A program made the translations under genes and the position numbers. Shown in pieces: positions 26,370 to 34,108 of a stretch of 51,621 nucleotides of DNA. The notes below the pieces were generated by a model that was given only the letters and a program-made list of their open reading frames with translations, ran no database searches and had not been told where the DNA came from. The stretch spans positions 1-51,621 of the forward strand of contig JAKJEM010000019.1 in NCBI GenBank assembly GCA_022705425.1, read 5' to 3'. Each line of letters begins with the position of its first letter. Positions within the stretch are counted from its first letter, which is position 1. The stretch comes from Planctomycetota bacterium (GTDB taxonomy: Bacteria > Planctomycetota > Brocadiia > CAIUPP01).

Positions 26370-28940
26370 TCAACTTCCCGGCCCGGCGCTTTCTGGCGGC
26401 GCGGGCGGAAGGTTGATGACGAGCGTGACGTGGTTCATGACCTTGGTGCGGCAGTAGTCCACGTCGTCCACCATGGAGCGAACGAGATGCAGACCCAGTC
26501 CGCCGGCGCGGCGTTTGTCGAGCGACTTCGTCAGGTCGGGGGCGGCTACGGCCAGGGGATTGAAAGCCTTTCCGGCGTCCTCGATGAGCGCTTCGAGCCG
26601 GTCGGCGTGGCGCGTGACCTTGACGCGGATGGGCCGGACGGCGGCGCCCTCGAAGGCATAGCGCATGATGTTGACGACGACCTCCTCGATGGCCAGGCGC
26701 ATCCGCCCGAGCGCGTCGTCGGGCACGCCTTCGCGGGCGCAGAACTCCCCCAGCGCCGCGTGAAGGCGCTCGACCTCGGCCAGGTCGTTCTGGAGCAACA
26801 GGTTCAGCGGCTCCGCGCTCTGCGAGGGGGCGGCGGCAGGGGCGGCCAAGACGGGGGCGGCAGGCGCGGCAGCGGGTTGCTCGGCGGGACGGTAGCGCAG
26901 CGCAAGCAGCGTGATGTCGTCGTTCTGCACGGCCCCGGCGGCGAAGGCCCGGACGGAGGCCAGCACGTTCTGGATCAGGTCGGACGCGACGGCGGAGGCG
27001 TTCGCGCGGAGGGACTCCTCAAGTCGCGCCTCGGTAAAAAACTCCTGCTGCGCCGTTTCGGCTTCGGTGACGCCGTCGGTGTAGAGGACGATGGCCTCGC
27101 CGGGGGCCAGGCGGATCACGCGCGACTCGAAGGCGGCGGCCTCGTCCACGCCCAGCAGCGGCCCGCCGCAGAGGTCCGTCGCCTGCACTTCGCCCGAGGC
27201 GCGCAGCAGGTAGGGCGGGTTGTGTCCGCCGTTGCAGTACTCCAGCTCGCCGGTACGCAGATCGAGGATGCCGTAGAAGAGCGTCACGAACATGGCGGCG
27301 GTGTTGTCGCCGCAGAGGAGGACGTTGGCGCGCTGGACGCATTCGGCGGCGGAAAGCCCCAGCAGCCCCTGCGCTTTGAGGAGTGTGCGCGAGAGCACCA
27401 TGAAGAGCGCGGCGGGAACGCCCTTGCCGGAGACATCCCCGATCACGAAAGCCAGGCGGTCGTCGTCAATCATGAAGTAGTCGTAGAAGTCCCCACCCAC
27501 CTCGCGGGCCGGCTCCATGCAGGCATCGAGATCGAGGTCCGTCCGCGGCGGGCGTCGGCGGGGGAGGATGGCGACCTGGATCGTCCGCGCGGCGTGGAGT
27601 TCAGACTCGATGGCGTGGAGGCGTTCGCGCTCGCGCATGGCCTGCTTGAGTTCCTCGACGAGGACGTTGAGGCGCTCATTCTGCTCCTTGAGCTCCCCCA
27701 TCATGCGGGCGTGCTCGCGGAAGACGCGCGAGATCTCCTCGAACCAGGGCTGCCACTCGGGCGGCGCGTCGGGCACGGGGGCGGCAGGCCGCGCGCCGAC
27801 CTCCTCGATGTACTCGACCATCCGCCGCGCGGGGGCGACGAAGTTCGTGTGCGTCACGCGCATGGTGATCGCCAGCATCAGCCCCAGCCCGCCGAGAAGG
27901 ATCGCCAGCGACACCGTGGACTCGGTCAGGCAGGAGAGGATCACGTCGCGCGGGCGGGCGATGAAGACGAGCCGCCACGGGGCCTCGGGCAGGCGTTCGC
28001 AGAAGAAGAGGCGCCCGCCCGCGCGGCGCGGCAGGGCGAACTCGTCGCGCAGCAGACGGGCCGTCTCGGCCGCGGCCCCGTCGGGCAGCACGTCGGCGAG
28101 CCGGCGCGGCGAGCCCGTCTTCGGGGGCGGAAAGGCGGAGTGCGCCAGCACCACGTCGTCGTCGGCCAGCAGGAAGACCTGGGCCGCCCGATAGGGAAAG
28201 CGCGCCACGTGCTGCTGAAGGGTGCCGAGCGTCAGGTCTATCGCCACCGCCCCCATGAAGCGCGAGCCGTCGTACAGCGGCCCGGCGCAGGTCGTCATCA
28301 GCCCCAGGCCGGCCTGGTCCTGATACACCGAGGTCCAGAAGATCTGCCGCTGGGGGTTCCGGTCGGGCAGGCAGCCGAGATAGTACTCCTGCTTCAGGAT
28401 CGAGTCCATGTAGCCGAACTCGCGCGAGGGCTGCCAGGGGTAATAGGCCATGAACTCACGCGCGGAGACGTAGTAGATGCAGGCCGATTCCTCGAGGTTC
28501 GTCTTGGCCTGGCGGAAGAAGGGGCCGAGGGCGAGGGTCATCTCGACCTCGCGGCGGTATTCCGGCGGACGCCCCTTGATCGAGCCCTTGCCGGTGACGT
28601 TGGGGGCATCGCCGGTCCAGGCGTGGGGCACGTCGTCAAGCGCGTAGTAGTCCTTGCCGGGAACATCGGCAAGGGCGTTGAAGAGGTCGGAGGGGGCGCC
28701 TGCGGCGCGCGGCTCGCGGAGATGAGCCGCGGCGGCGCCCTGGATCAGCCGCGCGTGGTCGGAGACATTTTCGGCGTGGTGGTTGATGGCCACCGCCGTG
28801 GCTCGGAAGGCCTCGCGCATCAGGCTCAGCGTGTCCACATAGCGCCGGTACACCGCCAGCGAAAAGAGCCCGATCGAGAAGACCACCACGACGACGAAGG
28901 TGATCCACAGGATCGTTGTGTAGCGGCGAAACAGCTTCAT
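26370..28940 (-). CDS. membrane sensor SpoIIE/RsbU-type phosphatase with C-terminal anti-sigma-like ATPase domain
   Basis: 856 residues. Membrane helix 10-31, an extracytoplasmic Cache-like sensor (~32-340, with YYVSAREFMAYYPW and GAVAIDLTLGTL), second helix ~343-362, a HAMP-like and coiled-coil segment (~365-455), then a PP2C-type SpoIIE phosphatase (~460-690; REVGGDFYDYF, DVSGKGVPAALFM, CNGGHNPP, LYTDGVTE, NDDITLL hold the metal-binding Asp residues). After an Ala-rich linker comes an HATPase_c domain (~720-845; IEEVVVNIMRYAF, EDAGKAFNP, GGLGLHLVRSMVD) like RsbW/SpoIIAB. It should couple an external signal to partner switching of a sigma factor. No STAS-domain partner is in the window. Confidence 0.92.
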   Translation of the reverse strand: MKLFRRYTTILWITFVVVVVFSIGLFSLAVYRRYVDTLSLMREAFRATAVAINHHAENVSDHARLIQGAAAAHLREPRAAGAPSDLFNALADVPGKDYYALDDVPHAWTGDAPNVTGKGSIKGRPPEYRREVEMTLALGPFFRQAKTNLEESACIYYVSAREFMAYYPWQPSREFGYMDSILKQEYYLGCLPDRNPQRQIFWTSVYQDQAGLGLMTTCAGPLYDGSRFMGAVAIDLTLGTLQQHVARFPYRAAQVFLLADDDVVLAHSAFPPPKTGSPRRLADVLPDGAAAETARLLRDEFALPRRAGGRLFFCERLPEAPWRLVFIARPRDVILSCLTESTVSLAILLGGLGLMLAITMRVTHTNFVAPARRMVEYIEEVGARPAAPVPDAPPEWQPWFEEISRVFREHARMMGELKEQNERLNVLVEELKQAMRERERLHAIESELHAARTIQVAILPRRRPPRTDLDLDACMEPAREVGGDFYDYFMIDDDRLAFVIGDVSGKGVPAALFMVLSRTLLKAQGLLGLSAAECVQRANVLLCGDNTAAMFVTLFYGILDLRTGELEYCNGGHNPPYLLRASGEVQATDLCGGPLLGVDEAAAFESRVIRLAPGEAIVLYTDGVTEAETAQQEFFTEARLEESLRANASAVASDLIQNVLASVRAFAAGAVQNDDITLLALRYRPAEQPAAAPAAPVLAAPAAAPSQSAEPLNLLLQNDLAEVERLHAALGEFCAREGVPDDALGRMRLAIEEVVVNIMRYAFEGAAVRPIRVKVTRHADRLEALIEDAGKAFNPLAVAAPDLTKSLDKRRAGGLGLHLVRSMVDDVDYCRTKVMNHVTLVINLPPAPPESAGPGS

Positions 28941-28988
28941 GAAAGAGGAATCTCCTCGCCTCGGCCCGCCCGCTGCGCGCTGGGCGGC

Positions 28989-29016
28989 ATTGTACCGCAG
29001 CCCCGGTTCAAGTCAA
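28989..29016 (-). promoter_or_regulatory. promoter of the sensor phosphatase gene
   Basis: Minus-strand TTGACT (29011-29016), 16 bases, TACAAT (28989-28994): five of six in each box, 49 bases before the ATG, which has a GAGGAG ribosome site. Confidence 0.7.
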
Positions 29017-29120
29017 AACGGCCGGTACCCGCGTCTCTCCGGGCCGGTTGGAGGCCCGCAAGCGCCGCCGGCGCCCGGCCTGCGGCGAGCGCGCTCGACC
29101 TTCTCCACCGCCGTGGACAC

Positions 29121-29140
29121 GGACGCCGCGAGGCGCGTCC
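29121..29140 (-). terminator. possible hairpin after thiE
   Basis: GGACGC (29121-29126) pairs with GCGTCC (29135-29140) three bases beyond the thiE stop. There is no T-tract, so termination is uncertain. Confidence 0.3.
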
Positions 29141-29143
29141 GGT

Positions 29144-29785
29144 TCAACGGACGGCGAGACGTTCTTTGAACGCCGCCGTGGCCGCTTCGATGTCCGGCGC
29201 GGAGAGGATCGCCGCGCAAACGGCCACGGCGCCGCGTCCCGGCGGCAGAGCCGCCGCCACCTCCGGCGCGCGTTCCAGGGTGATCCCCCCGATGGCCACC
29301 AGCGGCAGCGGCGTCACCTGCGCCGCCGCGCGGATGTAGTCCAGGCCCACCCCCTGCGTGTAGCCGCGCGTGGCCGTGGGAAAGACCGGCCCTACGCCGA
29401 TGTAGTCCACCCCCGCGTCCGGCGTTGCGCGCGCCTGTTCCGGCGTGTGCGTCGAAAGCCCCACGACCCGATCCGGGCCCAGGCTGCGCCGCGCGGCGGC
29501 GGGGGGCAGGTCCTCCTGCCCGAGGTGAACGCCGTCCGCCTCGACCAGACGCGCCAGGTCGGCGCGGTCGTTCATGACGAACCCCACTCCGGCTTCAGAC
29601 GCCATGACGCGCAGTCGCCGCCCCAGCGCCAGCAGTTCGCCGTCGGGCAGGCGCTTCTCGCGGAGTTGGATCACGTCCGCGCCCCCGCGAATGACCTGGC
29701 GCGCGGCCTCCAGGATGGGGATGCGGCAGTGTTCCTGCGTCAGCAGCACGTACAGCTTCATCGTCTTCAGCCACGCGTGAGACAT
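29144..29785 (-). CDS. thiE: thiamine-phosphate synthase
   Basis: Joins HMP pyrophosphate and thiazole phosphate into thiamine monophosphate. The 213-residue TIM barrel has VIQLREKRLPDGE (pyrophosphate-binding region), VMNDRADLA, DGVHLGQEDL, GLSTHTPEQA, YIGVGPVFPT and AIGGI, all family landmarks. A GGAGGAG site before the ATG at 29785 supports that start; MKLYVLL at 29761 is the conserved beginning and an alternative. It stands alone and diverges from purF. No TPP riboswitch is visible upstream. Confidence 0.95.
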   Translation of the reverse strand: MSHAWLKTMKLYVLLTQEHCRIPILEAARQVIRGGADVIQLREKRLPDGELLALGRRLRVMASEAGVGFVMNDRADLARLVEADGVHLGQEDLPPAAARRSLGPDRVVGLSTHTPEQARATPDAGVDYIGVGPVFPTATRGYTQGVGLDYIRAAAQVTPLPLVAIGGITLERAPEVAAALPPGRGAVAVCAAILSAPDIEAATAAFKERLAVR

Positions 29786-29858
29786 GGCGCGCTCCTCCGA
29801 AGTCCTTCGTCATCATTCCCCGTCGCGGAGGTGTGTCTCCCCCCGATTCGGCCATTCC

Positions 29859-29886
29859 TTGACACTCCCCCCACCCCTGTTATAAT
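29859..29886 (+). promoter_or_regulatory. consensus sigma70 promoter of the purF operon
   Basis: A perfect TTGACA (29859-29864) and a perfect TATAAT (29881-29886) with a 16-base spacer, leaving a leader of roughly 80 bases before purF. The leader shows no recognisable riboswitch. Confidence 0.85.
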
Positions 29887-29976
29887 AGCAGGGTGTACGA
29901 ACGAGGGCGAGTGCGTCCGGGGGCGTCTTTGCCCAACTTCTTCTGCGGTAACACTTAACGACGCTGGGAGTCCTGC

Positions 29977-31392
29977 GTGTCCGGCGAAGCCAGGGAAGCC
30001 TGCGGTCTCTTTGGGATCTACGGCCACGACGAGGCCGTTTACAATACCTACCTCGGCCTCTACTCCCTTCAGCATCGCGGCGAAGAGAGCTGCGGCATCG
30101 TGTCCACCGACGGGCGCGACCTGCGTTACCACAAGGCGATGGGGCACGTCAGCGACGTCTTCAACCCCGACATCCTGGAGCGGCTCCGCAACCGGGCCGC
30201 CATCGGCCATGTCCGCTACTCCACCACCGGGGGGAGCTGCATCGAAAACGCGCAGCCCTTCGTGGCCTCCTACGCGCGCGGACCGATCGCCATCGCGCAC
30301 AACGGCAACCTCGTCAACGCCACCGATCTGCGCCACAGTTACGAACGCCACGGCGGGGTCTTCCAGACGACCTCGGACACCGAGGTGGTCGTGCACATCA
30401 TCGCGAAGGCCTGCCACAACACGCGCGAGGAGCGCTACGGCCACTGCTTCAACTCCCTGCGCGGCTCCTACTCGCTGCTGCTCCTGACGCCGCATGAGAT
30501 GGTCGCCGCGCGCGACCCGCACGGCCTGCGCCCGCTGAGCCTGGGCGAGATGCGCGGCGGCGCGTGCCACGTCATCGCTTCGGAGACTTGCGCGCTGGCG
30601 CAGGTCGGCGCGCGCTTCGTCCGCGATGTCGAGCCCGGCGAGATGATCCGGATCAGCCCCGAAGGGTTCAAGAGCTATCGGTTCGTGCCCGCCGAGGACA
30701 TCCGCCCCCATCACTGCATTTTCGAGCTGATCTACTTCGCCCGTCCGGACAGCATGGTCTTCGGGCAGAACGTGCACGAGGCGCGCAAGCGCTTCGGCGC
30801 GCAACTGGCCCGCGAGCATCCGGTCGAGGCCGACGTGGTCATCCCCATCCCCGACGGCGGCAACTCCGCCGCCATCGGCTACGCGCAGGAGAGCGGCATT
30901 CCCTTCGACCACGGCTTCATCCGCAACCACTATGTCGGGCGGACCTTCATCCAGGCCAGTCAGGACCGGCGCAACGCGGGGGTGGCCATCAAGCTCAGCA
31001 TCGTCCCGCACGTCGTCCGCGACAAGCGCGTCGTCGTGCTCGACGATTCGATCGTCCGGGGCACCACCTCGCGCGCCAAGATCGCCCAACTGCGCGCCGC
31101 CGGGGCCCGGGAAGTTCACATGCGCGTCAGTTGCCCCCCCCACCGGCACCCCTGCTTCTACGGCATTGACTTCCAGGCCCGGCAGGAGCTGATCGCCGCG
31201 CGGAGTTCCCTGGATGAGATCCGCCGCTTCCTCGACCTCGATACGCTGGGCTACCTGAGCGTCGAGGGGATGCTCTCGTGCGTCGCGGGTCCGCGCGAAC
31301 ACTACTGCACCGCGTGCTTCACCGGCGAATACTGCGTCCTCCCGTCGGAGGACGTCGGCAAGTTCAGCCTCGAGGCGGGCGGTCCCGCCTGA
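29977..31392 (+). CDS. purF: amidophosphoribosyltransferase
   Basis: First committed step of purine synthesis: PRPP plus glutamine to phosphoribosylamine. 471 residues. A short propeptide precedes the nucleophile C9 (EACGLFGIYG), followed by the Ntn glutaminase domain (SLQHRGEES, GHVRYSTTGG, AHNGNLVN). The phosphoribosyltransferase domain has VVVLDDSIVRGTTS, the PRPP loop. The cysteines of HPCFYGID and HYCTACFTGEYC suggest the Bacillus-type iron-sulfur form. It starts with GTG. purM follows 20 bases after its stop. Confidence 0.97.
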   Translation: MSGEAREACGLFGIYGHDEAVYNTYLGLYSLQHRGEESCGIVSTDGRDLRYHKAMGHVSDVFNPDILERLRNRAAIGHVRYSTTGGSCIENAQPFVASYARGPIAIAHNGNLVNATDLRHSYERHGGVFQTTSDTEVVVHIIAKACHNTREERYGHCFNSLRGSYSLLLLTPHEMVAARDPHGLRPLSLGEMRGGACHVIASETCALAQVGARFVRDVEPGEMIRISPEGFKSYRFVPAEDIRPHHCIFELIYFARPDSMVFGQNVHEARKRFGAQLAREHPVEADVVIPIPDGGNSAAIGYAQESGIPFDHGFIRNHYVGRTFIQASQDRRNAGVAIKLSIVPHVVRDKRVVVLDDSIVRGTTSRAKIAQLRAAGAREVHMRVSCPPHRHPCFYGIDFQARQELIAARSSLDEIRRFLDLDTLGYLSVEGMLSCVAGPREHYCTACFTGEYCVLPSEDVGKFSLEAGGPA

Positions 31393-31412
31393 GCGCATCG
31401 CGGAGGAACGAC

Positions 31413-32477
31413 GTGGCCGGAGACATGACCCCTCAGCCGGCGGGCGGGGCGACGGTCGGGCGCGCGCCCGCGACGGACGCGCTGTCGGGCCTGATGCGAC
31501 GCACCTATGGCCCGCGCGTGATCGAACTGCCGGAGGGCTTCGCGCGGCTGTGCTCCCTCACTGCCGACGGCCTCCTTACCCGCCGCTATCGCCGCCCCGT
31601 GCTGGCCTCGGCGATGAACGGCCTCGGGACGCGCCTGCAGATCGCCGCGCGCATGGACCGCCACGACGCCGTCGGCGGGGACCTCGTGGCGCTCTGCGTC
31701 AATGATCTCGTCACGGTGGGGGCCGAACCGCTCTATGTCCTGGACTACCTTGCCCTGGGGCGGAGGGACGAGGCGCGCGTGGCCGAGATCGTCCGCGGCG
31801 TGGCCGAAGGCTGCGTCCGCGCGAACTGCGCCCTGATCGGCGGGCGCGCGGTCGAGCGGCCCGGCTTCTGTTCCGAGGGGGAGTACGACCTTGCGGGAAC
31901 CGCCACCGGCGTGGTCGAACGCGACCGCATCATCACCGGAGCGCGCATCGAGGCGCGTGACCTCCTGGTCGGCATCGCCTCCTCCGGGCTTCACGACGGC
32001 GGCTTCTCGCTGGCGGAGGACATCCTGCTCAACCGCGCGCGTCTGGGCTTGAACGACCGCATCGAGGAACTGGGCTGCACCCTGGGCGAGGAACTCCTGC
32101 GCCCCATTCGTCTCTACGCTCCGGCGGTTCTGGCGCTGCTCAATCACTACAAGGTCAAGCACGTCGTCCACGGCGTAGCGCATGTGGCTCGCGGCGGGCT
32201 GACCGGCGCGATCGAACCCCTTCTTCCGCGCGGCCTGCTGGCGCGCGTCCGCAAGGGGGCGTGGGGTGTGCCGCCCGTCTTTGCGCTGCTGGCGCGGCTG
32301 AGCGGCCTTCCGGAGGAGGAGATATACCGCGTCTTCAACATGGGCGTGGGGATGGTGGTCGTCGTGCCGCCGTATAACGCCGGGGTGGCGCTCGAAATCC
32401 TGCGCCGGCACGGCGAGCAGGCGTGGGTCATCGGCGACATTCGCCCCGGTCGCCGCGGCGTTGTCCTGGGCGGGTAA
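31413..32477 (+). CDS. purM: phosphoribosylformylglycinamidine cyclo-ligase (AIR synthase)
   Basis: Closes FGAM to AIR with ATP in purine synthesis. 354 residues with LASAMNGLGTRLQIA, DLVALCVNDLVTVGAEPLYV, GGRAVERPGF, GIASSGLHDGGFSL, the C-terminal VFNMGVGMVV and HGEQAWVIGDI: the AIRS N- and C-domains in order. I choose GTG at 31413 because GGAGG lies 6 bases upstream; ATG at 31425 is an alternative. It is cotranscribed with purF, joining steps 1 and 5 of the pathway. The first His of the usual phosphate loop cannot be checked by eye. Confidence 0.93.
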   Translation: MAGDMTPQPAGGATVGRAPATDALSGLMRRTYGPRVIELPEGFARLCSLTADGLLTRRYRRPVLASAMNGLGTRLQIAARMDRHDAVGGDLVALCVNDLVTVGAEPLYVLDYLALGRRDEARVAEIVRGVAEGCVRANCALIGGRAVERPGFCSEGEYDLAGTATGVVERDRIITGARIEARDLLVGIASSGLHDGGFSLAEDILLNRARLGLNDRIEELGCTLGEELLRPIRLYAPAVLALLNHYKVKHVVHGVAHVARGGLTGAIEPLLPRGLLARVRKGAWGVPPVFALLARLSGLPEEEIYRVFNMGVGMVVVVPPYNAGVALEILRRHGEQAWVIGDIRPGRRGVVLGG

Positions 32478-32524
32478 GCGCGTTGCGTGTCCCGCCTGCA
32501 ATTCGAGTTTCCCGGGAGGGTTCC

Positions 32525-33397
32525 ATGCGGGTCAAGGTCGCGTCGGTCTGTATGAGCAATGAAAAGGCTTGGGTGGACGGGAAACTGACCTATCACTACT
32601 CCCTGCCCGGCATGAGCGCCGCCGAAGTGCTCGATGTGGCGGACTTCTACATCGCCCAGAGCGTCCGGCTCCTTGAGAAGGCCGCGTCGAACGGCGCGAA
32701 GATGGCCTGCCTGCCGGAGGTGACCATCGAGATCGGCAAGTGGCTGCGCTCAGTCGAGCGGAACGAGCGGCTCGACATGGCCCGGCGCTGCTGGGACCGG
32801 ACGGTGGAAGCCTGGAGCGCCGTCACCCGGCGCGCGGGGCTGGTGCTCGTGGGCGGGGCTATCGAGCCGGACGGCAACCGGCTGTACAACTCCGCCCCCG
32901 TCTTCGACGACCGCGGCAACCTCCTCGGCTGCTACCGCAAGGTGCATCTCGCCGCCCAAGAGAACCTTAACCTCAGCTACGGCGACGGCTTTCCCGTCTT
33001 CCAGACCGCATACGGGCGCGTCGGCGCGCTGATCTGCTGGGACATCATGTTCCCCGAGGCTTCACAGTCCCTGGCGCACAACGGCGCGCAGATCATCTTC
33101 CAGCCCACCTACGGCCATTCCGGCCCCAGCGCCGACGTGATGGCCCAGACCCGCGCCATGGATTCCTGCTGCCCCTTCGTCATCGCCATGTGGGACGGTC
33201 AAGGCGCCATCATTGACCGCGACGGCAAGATCCTCGCCCACGCGCACCGCACCCGCGACTGGCGCGACCTGATTCCCGACCAGATCCTGTACGCCGAGGT
33301 GGACCCCTGCGCGCCGCGCAAGTACCTCGGCTGCGGCGACTACGGCGCGGCGCTGCTCCTGCAGCGACGTTGGGAGACCTATTCGCCCCGGCGCTGA
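32525..33397 (+). CDS. carbon-nitrogen hydrolase (nitrilase superfamily)
   Basis: 290 residues with the Glu-Lys-Cys triad of the nitrilase superfamily: E65 (ACLPEVT), K139 (CYRKVHL) and C171 (ALICWDIMFPE). It cleaves an amide or carbamoyl bond; candidates include N-carbamoyl compounds, omega-amides or deaminated glutathione. GGGAGG precedes the ATG; the frame extends upstream into purM without a ribosome site. Placed between purM and nnrE, it may be a nucleotide or metabolite-repair amidase, which is inference. Confidence 0.9.
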   Translation: MRVKVASVCMSNEKAWVDGKLTYHYSLPGMSAAEVLDVADFYIAQSVRLLEKAASNGAKMACLPEVTIEIGKWLRSVERNERLDMARRCWDRTVEAWSAVTRRAGLVLVGGAIEPDGNRLYNSAPVFDDRGNLLGCYRKVHLAAQENLNLSYGDGFPVFQTAYGRVGALICWDIMFPEASQSLAHNGAQIIFQPTYGHSGPSADVMAQTRAMDSCCPFVIAMWDGQGAIIDRDGKILAHAHRTRDWRDLIPDQILYAEVDPCAPRKYLGCGDYGAALLLQRRWETYSPRR

Positions 33398-33419
33398 GCC
33401 CCGTGTCCAAGGAGGTCCC

Positions 33420-34100
33420 ATGCCCCGCGCCTGGACCCGCGAGCAGATGCGCGAGCTGGACCGCCGCGCCATCGAGGACTACGGCCTCCCCGGCGTCGTG
33501 CTGATGGAGAACGCCGGCCGCGGCGCAGCCGAGGTCGCTCTCGAAATGCTCGACGACCCCTGCGCGCGCCGGGTCGTCCTCCTCTGCGGCAGGGGGAATA
33601 ACGGCGGCGACGGCTTCGTCATCGCGCGCCATCTCCACAACGCCGGCGTCGGGGTGCGCCTGGTGTCGGCCTTCGACCGCAACCGCGCCGATCCCCGCGG
33701 CGATGCCGGAATCCACCTGCGCGTGGTCGAGCGCATGGGCCTGAGCCTGCTCGACGCCGAGGACGACGCCGGCTGCGCCCGCGCCGCCGCCCTGATGAAA
33801 GAGGCCGACCTCATCGTGGACGCCCTGCTGGGCACCGGCCTTTCCGGCGACGTGCGCGACCCCTGCCTCTCCCTCATTCGCCTCATCAACGCCGCCGACA
33901 GGCCCGTGCTGGCTGTGGACATCCCCAGCGGGCTCGACGCGAACACCGGCGTGGTCCTGCGCGCGGCCGTCCGCGCCACTCGAACGGCGACCTTCGCCGG
34001 ACCCAAGGTCGGCTTCACTCTGAACGAAGGACCCGCGCATACGGGGCTCGTGACGGTGGTGGACATCGGCATGCCGCGCGAGTTGCTCGACGAGGCGTGA
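33420..34100 (+). CDS. nnrE: NAD(P)H-hydrate epimerase
   Basis: Epimerises damaged NAD(P)HX so that the partner dehydratase can restore NAD(P)H. 226 residues with the YjeF-N landmarks: MRELDRRAIEDYGLPGVVLMENAG, CGRGNNGGDGFVIARHL, DALLGTGLSG, DIPSGLDANTG and FAGPKVGF. AAGGAGG lies immediately upstream. Many bacteria fuse this domain to the dehydratase NnrD; here it stands alone and NnrD is not in the window. Its stop lies 8 bases from the stop of the convergent membrane-protein gene. Confidence 0.94.
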   Translation: MPRAWTREQMRELDRRAIEDYGLPGVVLMENAGRGAAEVALEMLDDPCARRVVLLCGRGNNGGDGFVIARHLHNAGVGVRLVSAFDRNRADPRGDAGIHLRVVERMGLSLLDAEDDAGCARAAALMKEADLIVDALLGTGLSGDVRDPCLSLIRLINAADRPVLAVDIPSGLDANTGVVLRAAVRATRTATFAGPKVGFTLNEGPAHTGLVTVVDIGMPRELLDEA

Positions 34101-34108
34101 GGGACGCC

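Noticed and set aside
26430..29339. A 969-codon plus-strand frame opposite the sensor phosphatase and thiE
   Set aside because: Antisense to well-supported genes and without any motif.
29786..29976. TPP or purine riboswitch in the thiE-purF gap
   Set aside because: No CTGAGA/thi-box or purine-aptamer core is visible on either strand; only the purF promoter is supported.
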